From Actinomycetes bacterium (GTDB lineage: Bacteria > Actinomycetota > Acidimicrobiia > Acidimicrobiales > JAJYPT01), in assembly GCA_021795135.1 (NCBI GenBank), contig JAJYPT010000016.1:1-18881 (forward strand): a stretch of 18,881 bases of DNA, read 5' to 3'. The first letter of the stretch is position 1. Every line of letters begins with the position of its first letter. Position numbers and translations under genes: made by a program. Below are positions 7,081-14,724 of this stretch, piece after piece. The notes under the pieces are model-generated. The model made no database searches. It saw nothing but the letters and a program-made list of their open reading frames with translations, and had not been told where the DNA came from.

Positions 7081-7418
7081 CAATAGAAAATCCAGAATTA
7101 TCATCAGATGAAAGTCTTCCTGTTGTTTTACAGGAAATGAACGAAAAGGGATACAAAAATTCCTTTTATATCCACAACTCTTCATTATTTTGTGAGAAAT
7201 GTAAAAAATCTCACGATCCTAAAGAAGCTGAAGTAATTGAGGTCCATAGATTTGAAGGAGAAAGCAACCCTGATGATGAATCTATAGTTTTTGGCATTCA
7301 ATGCAAAATCTGTAATTCAAAAGGAACCCTTGTTTCAGCCTTTGGTCCTTCAATGTCACAAGGAGAAGCTGAAGTCATAAGGCTTTTGAGCGACCATAGA
7401 GACAAAAACAAAAACTAG
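7077..7418 (+). CDS. Small four-cysteine, possible zinc-binding protein coupled to the ABC1 kinase gene
   Basis: This 113-residue protein starts inside the end of the kinase gene (ATGA overlap), so it is probably translated with it. It has two CxxC pairs (C39/C42 in CEKCKK; C76/C79 in CKIC) that could bind one zinc ion. The central HRFEGESNPDDESIVFGI and the following GTLVSAFGP resemble a small conserved family often mislabelled phosphoribosylpyrophosphate synthetase, mostly known from Bacteroidetes; it shows no PRPP synthetase motif. That resemblance is from memory. There is no signal peptide or membrane segment, so it is probably cytoplasmic. The function is unknown. Its TAG stop lies within a CTAG that also holds the stop of the opposing EAL gene. 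Confidence 0.85.
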   Translation: MTIENPELSSDESLPVVLQEMNEKGYKNSFYIHNSSLFCEKCKKSHDPKEAEVIEVHRFEGESNPDDESIVFGIQCKICNSKGTLVSAFGPSMSQGEAEVIRLLSDHRDKNKN

Positions 7419-9727
7419 GCTTTATAACTTTTTATTTTCTTGTGAAAATACTCCTGTATTTTATAGCTTGGCATTGGGACCCCAAATAAATACCCTTGGA
7501 GAAAATGGCAACCATTAGATATTAAAAACTCTTTTTGGTATTGATATTCTACTCCTTCTGCCACAATATCTAAAGAAATAGAATTAGCTATTGCAATAAT
7601 TGCAATAATGAAAGCATTTTTTTCTTTTCCTTCATTTATCCTATCTACAAAAGATTTATCTATCTTTAACTCATCAAAAGCAAAACTACACAAGCGAGAC
7701 AAAGAAGAATAACCTGTTCCAAAATCATCGACAGAAAAACGCAGCCCCAGAGTTCTCAATCCATTCAATACATACAAAAAAGACTCTGTTTCTTCTAAGA
7801 GGTTTTCGGTTAATTCTAAAGTAATGCTTGAACCAGAAACTCCAAATCTAGATAGGGTTTCAGAAATAAACTTTACAAAATTAGGATCCAACAATTGAAT
7901 AGCAGAAATATTGATAGATATATTAATTTCTATGTCTGGATAAGATTTTTCCCACAGACTCAGTTGTAGACAAACATCTTCAAATACTTGTTTTCCTAGT
8001 TCAACTATAAGTCCACTAGATTCCGCAATGGGAATAAATTCATCTGGAGAAACAATACCTCTAGTTGGATGTTGCCATCTTGCCAAAGCTTCCATTCTAA
8101 AACAATTAGGCTTTTTACCTATGATTGGTTGATAAAAAACAACAAATTCTTTTTTACTCAAAGCTAAACGAATCTCTGATTCTAATTTATATGGATATAT
8201 AATAGTTTCATCCATACCAGGTTCAAAAATAGTAAAAGGTACTTTTTTGTTTTGACTAACTTTAGAAGCTATTTTAGCTCTTTGGATCAATAAAAAAGGG
8301 TCTTCTTCTTCAAAGCAAGAATCTAAATCTCTAAAAGCAATTCCCATTGAAGGTTTTAGCAATATAGCTGTTGAATCAACAATAAATGAAGACTGTAACT
8401 TTTCAAACAACAAAGAACAAAGTGTCATTACCTTATTTTTTTGAATTTTATCTTTTAGCAAAATAACAAATCCTTCATTTGCAAATCTCGCTAAAATTCC
8501 GTTTGAACCCACTATAAAATCAAGTTGAGTGGCAATTTCAATTCTAACTTCATCTGCACGTAAAGAATTAATTGTGCTGATAGTTTTCATTCCAGGCAAT
8601 TCAATAAAAATAACTACCAAGGAGTCATTAGCTGAAACATAGTCTTTTAAAGTCGTATAAAAAAAGTCCTTATTATAAAGACCGGTCAAAGAATCATGAG
8701 AAGTATAAAAGTCAAGTTTTTGCTGCAAAAGACAATGACTCTCCAGATCTGAGGTAATAATCATATTTCCCAATATTTTCCCATTAGACTCTATAGGAAT
8801 GAAATTCCAAGCAATCTGGCGAGCTTCTTGTTCGCCTGGAGTAGACAAAAACATTTCCAGATTAGTTATTCTTTCACCTTTTAAAATGGAATCCATCATC
8901 TTTTTTTGTTGCCAAACCGAAAGCACGGGAGAAATTACTTGGTCTATTTGCCTGCCTATTGCTTGAGTGGATTTAATCCCGTAAGTTATTTCACTAGCCG
9001 AATTCCAACCTAAAACTTTTCCTCTTGTATCTACTACCGCAATGGCATCTTTAGAAAATTCCATAGCCGAAATTAGTTGAACTTTATTTCTATAATATTG
9101 TTGAGTTTTTCTTATATATTTCCAAATAAGAACCATAAAAGTTAGCAAAACAACAAACAGCGCCACAGGCAACACCAATAAAACTAAAGCATAAACTTGG
9201 CGAAGTTTTTTTATTCTGTTGGCCAAACTAGTAGTTTGCAAAATAGCATTACTAAAGGTTTTTTGTGAAAGTTTATTGTATGAAGATGTATTGAAAACTT
9301 GTAAAGAACTCAATTTAGGATGGGTTAATAAAATATTTCCTTCTAGTTGAGTTTTAGCAATATCTACACAGAGACTGTTATAGCTTGGTATTGGAACTAG
9401 TCTTCCTTGAAGAATCGTGCTTCCTTTTACTATAGATTTACAAAGTTTTCTAGCTGCTAAAAATTCCTTATTTGCAATTTCTATAGATAAAGCTGCACTA
9501 TGCCTCGAAGATGTCAACTGAGATAAAACAACTTGATCAGCTTGAGAAAAATCTGAGTGAACTAAGGTATTAGCTACTAGCGTAGGACCATATTTTCCTA
9601 TATTAGAACGAACATCTAGTTCTAGGGCAATAGAAAACAACAAAGACAAAACGCATATAATGCCTATAGCAAAAATATAATATTCAGAAAAGCTTTTTTC
9701 TTTCCTCAAACGACCTAAAGCAAACAA
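7415..9727 (-). CDS. Membrane-bound PAS / degenerate GGDEF / EAL c-di-GMP phosphodiesterase
   Basis: The 770-residue protein has a short cytoplasmic N-terminus, TM1 (about 15-36), an extracytoplasmic sensor region (about 37-175), TM2 (about 176-204), a PAS domain (about 213-335), a GGDEF domain (about 345-500) and a C-terminal EAL domain (about 515-760). The GGDEF signature reads ANEGF (416-420), so the cyclase should be inactive and perhaps regulatory. The EAL domain keeps MEALARW (E546 starts EAL), the NIS motif, LELTEN, DDFGTGYSSLS, LKIDKSF, AEGVE and QGYLFGVPMP, as in active phosphodiesterases that cleave c-di-GMP. The start is TTG at 9727 with GGAAGGG about ten bases upstream; no nearby in-frame ATG fits TM1. 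It follows kdpF on the same strand after 99 bp, so co-transcription is possible. Confidence 0.9.
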   Translation of the reverse strand: MFALGRLRKEKSFSEYYIFAIGIICVLSLLFSIALELDVRSNIGKYGPTLVANTLVHSDFSQADQVVLSQLTSSRHSAALSIEIANKEFLAARKLCKSIVKGSTILQGRLVPIPSYNSLCVDIAKTQLEGNILLTHPKLSSLQVFNTSSYNKLSQKTFSNAILQTTSLANRIKKLRQVYALVLLVLPVALFVVLLTFMVLIWKYIRKTQQYYRNKVQLISAMEFSKDAIAVVDTRGKVLGWNSASEITYGIKSTQAIGRQIDQVISPVLSVWQQKKMMDSILKGERITNLEMFLSTPGEQEARQIAWNFIPIESNGKILGNMIITSDLESHCLLQQKLDFYTSHDSLTGLYNKDFFYTTLKDYVSANDSLVVIFIELPGMKTISTINSLRADEVRIEIATQLDFIVGSNGILARFANEGFVILLKDKIQKNKVMTLCSLLFEKLQSSFIVDSTAILLKPSMGIAFRDLDSCFEEEDPFLLIQRAKIASKVSQNKKVPFTIFEPGMDETIIYPYKLESEIRLALSKKEFVVFYQPIIGKKPNCFRMEALARWQHPTRGIVSPDEFIPIAESSGLIVELGKQVFEDVCLQLSLWEKSYPDIEINISINISAIQLLDPNFVKFISETLSRFGVSGSSITLELTENLLEETESFLYVLNGLRTLGLRFSVDDFGTGYSSLSRLCSFAFDELKIDKSFVDRINEGKEKNAFIIAIIAIANSISLDIVAEGVEYQYQKEFLISNGCHFLQGYLFGVPMPSYKIQEYFHKKIKSYKA

Positions 9728-9826
9728 TTTCGATGCCCTTCCATGGATTTCGAATCTTGGTTCTCAATATTTTAAATTTAATTAATATAGAACTACTTCG
9801 GCGTTTTCAAAAAGAAACTTTAGTAA

Positions 9827-9916
9827 TTACAACTTTTCAGGATATAGCATTGCATAAAACAAAAAGATAATCAATAAAATACCTGCTATAAGACTAACTA
9901 TATCTAATATATTCAT
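9827..9916 (-). CDS. kdpF: KdpF, small subunit of the potassium-transporting ATPase
   Basis: This 29-codon gene encodes a single-span hydrophobic peptide starting MNILDIV and ending LYPEKL. Length, one transmembrane helix and the C-terminal PEK(F/L) are the hallmarks of KdpF, which sits in the membrane against KdpA and stabilises KdpFABC. Its ATG overlaps the stop of the preceding 27-aa gene (TAATG), so it is probably translated by coupling; it has no strong Shine-Dalgarno of its own. The position is unusual: kdpF normally precedes kdpA, but here it lies after kdpC. Confidence 0.88.
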   Translation of the reverse strand: MNILDIVSLIAGILLIIFLFYAMLYPEKL

Positions 9917-9999
9917 TATAACTTGTCACAAGCTTTCAAATAGAATTCGACCAAAAAGAAAAATACTACTACTGACATTACCCCTATAAAATCTTGCAT
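9916..9999 (-). CDS. 27-aa single-span Kdp-associated microprotein
   Basis: A perfect Shine-Dalgarno (AGGAGG at 10007-10012 on the complementary strand) sits 7 bases before an ATG that opens a 27-codon frame. The peptide begins MQDFIGVM, has a hydrophobic core VVVFFFLVEF and ends YLKACDKL. Small peptides of this shape, ending in Y-x-(K/R)-x-C-(D/E)-(K/R)-(L/I), occur beside kdpF in many bacteria as I recall them; they have no established function. Its stop overlaps the kdpF start, and it lies 34 bp after kdpC. The strong RBS and tight packing support expression. It is probably an accessory or regulatory subunit of the pump. Confidence 0.8.
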   Translation of the reverse strand: MQDFIGVMSVVVFFFLVEFYLKACDKL

Positions 10000-10006
10000 T
10001 TATTTA

Positions 10007-10012
10007 CCTCCT
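10007..10012 (-). promoter_or_regulatory. Strong Shine-Dalgarno of the microprotein-kdpF pair
   Basis: CCTCCT on the plus strand, that is AGGAGG on the coding strand, lies 7 bases before the 27-aa gene. It is the best ribosome-binding site seen in the window and is the main evidence that the tiny gene is real. Confidence 0.75.
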
Positions 10013-10033
10013 AAAGAAACAAACCACCTCTTA

Positions 10034-10615
10034 TTATGGATGATGAGTCATTTTTACTAGTGCCATATTTAGTCTTAAAACATTTACATAGCTGTTGCCA
10101 AAAATACCTAAAAAACGACCCCGTATATGGCTCTTTACTAAATTATTTACTTGACTTTTTGATAAGTGATTTACCCTAGCTACCCGTGCTACTTGAAGGT
10201 AGGCAGAAGCTGGAGTAATGTCTGGATCCAATCCACTAGCTGAACTTTCAACAAGAGATAGCGGAATTTGGCTCTTTTTTATACCTGGGTTTTGCTTTAG
10301 AACTTTTGCGATATTGGTCTTTACTTCTTTGACTAAAGCAGGATTAGTAGGACCATAATTAGATGCAGTTGAAGAAGCAGCATTATAAGCTGGAGTTGTT
10401 GCACTTGGTCTCCCGATGAAAAAACGAGGAGAGGTAAAACTTTGTCCAATCAAGGTAGAACCTATTACTTTTCCATGAGACTTTACCAAACTTCCATTTG
10501 CTTGATAAGGAAAAGCCACTTGTGTAACTCCTGTTACAACTGCTGTATATCCAAGTCCTAATAATAAAATCATAAAAACTAAAAGTCTAAATGAAGTAAA
10601 CAAATAACGAACCAT
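10034..10615 (-). CDS. kdpC: KdpC, potassium-transporting ATPase subunit C
   Basis: KdpC is the single-span accessory subunit of the KdpFABC pump, with an N-terminal membrane anchor and an extracytoplasmic domain. The 193 residues match the family (about 190-200). A hydrophobic helix (about 8-30) is followed by the conserved GSTLIGQSF, FFIGRPSAT, YNAASSTASNYGPTNP, SGLDPDITPASAYLQVARVAR, GRFLGIFG and VNVLRLNMAL. A usual TASGSGLDPHISP is SSASGLDPDITP here, a mild change. The ATG at 10615 has GAAGG about 8 bases upstream. It lies 27 bp after kdpB. The protein appears complete. Confidence 0.95.
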   Translation of the reverse strand: MVRYLFTSFRLLVFMILLLGLGYTAVVTGVTQVAFPYQANGSLVKSHGKVIGSTLIGQSFTSPRFFIGRPSATTPAYNAASSTASNYGPTNPALVKEVKTNIAKVLKQNPGIKKSQIPLSLVESSASGLDPDITPASAYLQVARVARVNHLSKSQVNNLVKSHIRGRFLGIFGNSYVNVLRLNMALVKMTHHP

Positions 10616-10642
10616 TAGTACGACCTTCCAATTTGAAAATTA

Positions 10643-12739
10643 TTACTTAACAAGAGATACAAGATGCAATGAAGTAATTAACATATCTATTAATTTGATA
10701 CCGATAAAAGGAACAATAAGTCCCCCAAAACCATAGAATAAAATATTCCTTCTCAAGATCTCACCAGCTCCAGCAGGACGATATTTGACCCCTTTTAGGG
10801 CTAGGGGAATAAGTATAGGTATTATAATTGCATTGAATATAACAGCTGACAAAATAGCACTTTCTGGGGATGTCAGTTGCATAATATTTAGCGCCTGCAA
10901 GCCAGGAAAAGCAAGTATAAACATTGCAGGAATAATGGCAAAATACTTAGCTACATCATTAGCTATTGAAAAAGTAGTCAGAGCTCCTCTGGTTATTAAA
11001 ATTTGTTTTCCCACTTCTACAATTTCAATTAATTTAGTAGGACTAGAATCCAAATCAACCATATTTCCAGCTTCACGGGCTGCCATAGTTCCACTATTCA
11101 TAGCTACTGCTAAATCCGCATGAGCTAAAGCTGGAGCATCATTAGTTCCATCTCCAACCATGCCTACCATATAGCCTTCGGCTTTCATCTCTTTGATATA
11201 TTCCATCTTACGTTCAGGGGTGGCTTCGGCTAAAAAGTCATCTACACCTACTTCTTTTGCGATAGCTGCAGCAGTTATAGGATTATCTCCAGTTATCATA
11301 ACTGTTCTAATGCCGCTTTTTCTAAGCTCTTCCAAACGTTCTGAGATCCCTTGTTTGACAACATCTTTGAGATGGATGACACCTAAAAGCTTATTATCTT
11401 TAGCTACCAACAACGGGGTCCCACCACTGCGGGAAATAGAATCAACTGCTTCTTTGGTCTCAGAGACAAGATCAGAACCAACCCATTTCAATACTGAATC
11501 TACAGCACCTTTTCTAATTTCATGGCCTTCAAAATCAACTCCACTCATTCTAGTTTGGGCAGTAAAAGGCACAAATTCAAAGTTTGTAGCGTCAGGATTT
11601 TCTAGATTGAACTTATTTTTGGCTAAATCAACTATAGAACGTCCCTCTGGAGTCTCATCGGCCAAAGAAGAAAGAAATGCAGCTTCAGCTAATTCGGCCT
11701 CTTGTATGCCAGAAATAGCTAAAAACTCAGTAGCGTGTCTATTTCCCAAAGTTAGGGTACCAGTTTTATCCAAAAGAACAACATTTACGTCTCCAGCTGC
11801 CTCAACAGCTCTACCTGAAAGAGCTAAAACATTTGCTTGAAGCAAGCGGTTCATTCCAGAAATTCCTATAGCAGAAAGAAGTCCCCCTATAGTAGTTGGA
11901 ATCAAACACACCAATAGAGAAATAAAGATTGTGATAGAAACTACAACCTTAGAATAAGCAGCAATTGGAGCTAAAGTTATAACTACTACCAAAAAAATCA
12001 AGGTAAGACCTGCGAGCAATAGCGAAAGAGCAATTTCATTAGGAGTTTTATGCCTTTTGGCTCCTTCTATTAGAGCAATCATTTTATCCAAAAATGAATT
12101 ACCCTTAGTTGCTGTTATTTTGACCCTGATTTGGTCTGAAATTACCCTAGTACCACCAGTAACAGCATCTCTGTCTCCACCTGATTCTCGTATTACAGGA
12201 GCAGATTCTCCAGTAATAGCTGATTCATCAATAGCTGCTATTCCTTCTATTACTTGTCCATCTCCAGGGATAATATCTCCTGCTTCTAGAACAACGATAT
12301 CTCCTTTTTGTAAATCACTTGCTGAAACAACTTCAAATTGACCTGGTGAAGTCTCTCTTTTTGCATTTGTATCAGTACGAGTTTTGCGCAAAGCATCTGC
12401 TTGGGCTTGACCGCTACCTTCGGCAATTGCTTCAGCAAAGTTTGCAAATAAAACTGTCAACCAAAGCCAAATAGAAATCTGAAAAGTAAACCAAAAAGCT
12501 GAACTGGGTCCTATAAATAGATACCGGATGGTATCTAAGGTAGTCAAAATACTACCTATTTCAACAGTCAACATAACTGGATTATGCGCCATTGTACGTA
12601 GCCCTAGTTTTTTAAATGACTCTTTGTATGCTCTTTTTCTAAGAGCTTTATCTCCTAAGGCATTAATTTTTCTAGGTTCTTTTTTAGATTCATGATCATG
12701 TTGAACTTCTTCTTGTGTATTTGTTGGACTAGCTTGCAC
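10643..12739 (-). CDS. kdpB: KdpB, P-type ATPase catalytic subunit of the potassium pump
   Basis: KdpB hydrolyses ATP to drive high-affinity K+ uptake. The 698 residues exceed the E. coli protein by about 16, explained by a charged N-terminal extension (QASPTNTQEEVQHDHESKKE). The TGES motif of the actuator domain has S179, matching E. coli S162, the inhibitory phosphorylation site. The phosphorylated aspartate is D324 in DKTGTLT, and the P-domain has MITGDNPITAAAIAKEVGVDDF and GDGTNDAPALAHADLAVAMNSGT. IPTTIGGLLSAIGISGMNRLL and the SIANDVAKYFAIIPAMF helix are Kdp-specific. The start is GTG at 12739, with AGGAG 5-6 bases upstream. It lies between kdpA (49 bp) and kdpC (27 bp). Confidence 0.97.
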   Translation of the reverse strand: MQASPTNTQEEVQHDHESKKEPRKINALGDKALRKRAYKESFKKLGLRTMAHNPVMLTVEIGSILTTLDTIRYLFIGPSSAFWFTFQISIWLWLTVLFANFAEAIAEGSGQAQADALRKTRTDTNAKRETSPGQFEVVSASDLQKGDIVVLEAGDIIPGDGQVIEGIAAIDESAITGESAPVIRESGGDRDAVTGGTRVISDQIRVKITATKGNSFLDKMIALIEGAKRHKTPNEIALSLLLAGLTLIFLVVVITLAPIAAYSKVVVSITIFISLLVCLIPTTIGGLLSAIGISGMNRLLQANVLALSGRAVEAAGDVNVVLLDKTGTLTLGNRHATEFLAISGIQEAELAEAAFLSSLADETPEGRSIVDLAKNKFNLENPDATNFEFVPFTAQTRMSGVDFEGHEIRKGAVDSVLKWVGSDLVSETKEAVDSISRSGGTPLLVAKDNKLLGVIHLKDVVKQGISERLEELRKSGIRTVMITGDNPITAAAIAKEVGVDDFLAEATPERKMEYIKEMKAEGYMVGMVGDGTNDAPALAHADLAVAMNSGTMAAREAGNMVDLDSSPTKLIEIVEVGKQILITRGALTTFSIANDVAKYFAIIPAMFILAFPGLQALNIMQLTSPESAILSAVIFNAIIIPILIPLALKGVKYRPAGAGEILRRNILFYGFGGLIVPFIGIKLIDMLITSLHLVSLVK

Positions 12740-12788
12740 AACTTCTCCTAAAATAATCCTCTTTTATAATCGGGGTAATACTATTCAT

Positions 12789-14492
12789 CTAAAAAAGCTT
12801 TCCTGCAACCATTGCAAAATGTTCAGCTATTGGACCAAGTGCATAGACTGGGAAAAATATCAAAGCTCCTACAATTACAACCGTACTAATTAACAAACCA
12901 ATGAACATCGGGCCTTCAGTTGGGAAGGTTCCAGCACTAGCGGGAACCCTTTGTTTCAAAGCCAGACTTCCACCAACTGCAAGCAAAGGAATATACATGG
13001 GATATCTACCTATCAACATAGCTAGACCAACTGTTGCTGAATACCAAGGAGACGAAGATGACAAACCTCCAAAAGCAGAACCATTATTAGCAACTCCAGA
13101 AGAAAATGCATAAGCAACTTCAGTAAGTCCATGAGGACCTGGATTAAATATCCCACTAAGTCCTGCGTGGGTAGTCAAAGAAATAGCAGTAAGGATCAAA
13201 ATTGCAAAAGCTGGAATCAACAAGAACAAAGAGGCCATCTTTACCTCATAAGCACTAATTTTTTTCCCTAAAAATTCTGGCGTCCTACCTACCATAAGGC
13301 CAGCTAAAAATACGGCGAGAATTACATATCCCAACATTCCCATAAGACCTACTCCCCATGAACCAAAAATAACTTCTCCTGTGTTCATATTGAATAAGGT
13401 AACAAGACCTCCCAAAGGAGTAAGGCTGTCATTTGATGCCGCCACAGAACCCCATGAAACAGCGGTAGTAGTATTTTCAAATAATGAAGTAGTGCCAACA
13501 CCAAAACGCACTTCTTTGCCTTCCATATTTCCATGAGTTGCCAAACCAATATGGTTGATGATTGGATTACCAGCCGCTTCAAAATGATAAAGGGCAACAC
13601 TTCCTATCAAAAACATTGCCGACATGGCAATAAATATTGCCCAAGCTTGACGTTTTTTATTAATCATTTTGCCAAACATGTAAATAACACCAACAGGAAT
13701 AAGGAATCCTAAAATCTCTTGGAACATCAAAGAAGCAGCATTTGGCGCTGCATAGGGATGGGCTGCATTCATATTGAAAAATCCACCGCCATTGTCTCCA
13801 AGTTGCATAATAGAAGTCATACTCGCAACTGGTCCTTGGGCAATAACTTGATGGGAACCTTGGAGAGTAGTTGCATGTACATAAGGATTAAAATTTTGAG
13901 GAGAACCCAACCAAACCAGAACTACACTTCCAACAAGGGCTAAAGGCAAGCCAACCCAAAGAATACCTCTGACCAAATCCCGCCAAAAATTACCTACTGT
14001 TTTTGATTCTTGACGAGAAAAACCTCTAACTAAAACCAATAAAAAAGTAATCCCAATAGCTGGGGATATAAACTGCTGGCTCACCAACCACATTTGGCTT
14101 AAATAACTCATGGTTGTTTCTCCAGAATATACTTGCCAGTTAGTGTTGGTAACAAAGCTAATGGCTGTATTGAAAGTTACCCAAAAAGGAACCGCACTCT
14201 GATGAGCAGGATTTAGAGGCAAAAATTCTTGAATTCTCAACAATATGAATAAAATTACAAAACCAACTAGGTTTACAGCAAGCAAAGAAAGACCATATGT
14301 AGTCCATCTCATTTCTCGTTGAGGATCTATTCCACTTATTTTATAAGCGAAGCGCTCTAAAGGTCCCAGTATAGGATCTAGAAAAGTGGAGCCTCCTTCG
14401 AATACTTTATACAAATAAGTACCAAAGGGTTTAGCCAATAAAGCCATGACCGCGATAATTATAAAAGGCTGTACAAGACCTTGAAGCGTCAT
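12789..14492 (-). CDS. kdpA: KdpA, channel-like potassium-binding subunit
   Basis: KdpA is the SKT-superfamily subunit that selects and binds K+. The 567 residues with about ten membrane helices match the family. FEGGSTFLDPILGPLER near the N-terminus is diagnostic. The four filter segments are TNTNWQVYSG (115-124), LGDNGGGFFN (231-240), SWGSVAASNDS (346-356) and ANNGSAFGG (468-476). The filter glycines G235, G348 and G471 align with E. coli G232, G345 and G468. Two neighbours look atypical: D233 where Thr is usual, and W347 where a small residue is usual. The ATG at 14492 has AGGA 7 bases upstream. No kdpF precedes it; the only preceding frame is a 6-codon one. It is divergent from kdpD. Confidence 0.96.
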   Translation of the reverse strand: MTLQGLVQPFIIIAVMALLAKPFGTYLYKVFEGGSTFLDPILGPLERFAYKISGIDPQREMRWTTYGLSLLAVNLVGFVILFILLRIQEFLPLNPAHQSAVPFWVTFNTAISFVTNTNWQVYSGETTMSYLSQMWLVSQQFISPAIGITFLLVLVRGFSRQESKTVGNFWRDLVRGILWVGLPLALVGSVVLVWLGSPQNFNPYVHATTLQGSHQVIAQGPVASMTSIMQLGDNGGGFFNMNAAHPYAAPNAASLMFQEILGFLIPVGVIYMFGKMINKKRQAWAIFIAMSAMFLIGSVALYHFEAAGNPIINHIGLATHGNMEGKEVRFGVGTTSLFENTTTAVSWGSVAASNDSLTPLGGLVTLFNMNTGEVIFGSWGVGLMGMLGYVILAVFLAGLMVGRTPEFLGKKISAYEVKMASLFLLIPAFAILILTAISLTTHAGLSGIFNPGPHGLTEVAYAFSSGVANNGSAFGGLSSSSPWYSATVGLAMLIGRYPMYIPLLAVGGSLALKQRVPASAGTFPTEGPMFIGLLISTVVIVGALIFFPVYALGPIAEHFAMVAGKLF

Positions 14493-14539
14493 TTACTTTT
14501 CCTAACCATTGATTTGTTATTCCTTAAACTACATCTGTT

Positions 14540-14559
14540 AAAATTGGATAAAATTGGAT
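14540..14559. promoter_or_regulatory. 10-bp tandem repeat in the kdpA/kdpD control region
   Basis: AAAATTGGAT occurs twice back to back (14540-14549 and 14550-14559), one helical turn apart. OmpR-family regulators such as KdpE bind direct repeats with this spacing, and the site lies about 50-70 bp upstream of the kdpA start. A KdpE operator is a reasonable guess, though it does not obviously match the E. coli KdpE box. Confidence 0.4.
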
Positions 14560-14600
14560 TTGTTATAAATAATTCTGTTCAAATGCATTTATCTTTAAAA

Positions 14601-14618
14601 TAGTAAAATTATTTACTA
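14601..14618. promoter_or_regulatory. 18-bp inverted repeat in the kdpA/kdpD control region
   Basis: TAGTAAA (14601-14607) and TTTACTA (14612-14618) form a perfect dyad around ATTA near the middle of the 232-bp divergent gap. ACTAAGA also recurs at 14615-14621 and 14634-14640. These are candidate operator elements for the divergent kdp promoters; no clear -10/-35 pair could be fixed. Confidence 0.35.
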
Positions 14619-14724
14619 AGAATAATTTCTATCACTAAGATTTCCATAAATGTACCCCTTAGCATTGTATTTACATATCTAAAGCAAATCTTTGCGCGAT
14701 CTTAACGTTTAGGAGATAAAAGAA

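Noticed and set aside
7077..7418. Phosphoribosylpyrophosphate synthetase
   Set aside because: Database-style labels for similar small proteins use this name, but the protein is far too short and lacks the PRPP-binding loop.
11193..11840. 215-codon open frame opposite kdpB
   Set aside because: It is antisense to strongly conserved ATPase motifs, has no recognisable domain and reflects the codon pattern of kdpB.
14493..14510. Six-codon frame just before kdpA as a possible kdpF
   Set aside because: It encodes MVRKSK with no hydrophobic segment; the real kdpF lies at 9827-9916.
14493..14724. c-di-AMP (ydaO-type) or other K+-related riboswitch before kdpA or kdpD
   Set aside because: The 232-bp divergent gap shows no ydaO-like conserved segments, and two promoters must also fit; only short repeats were seen.
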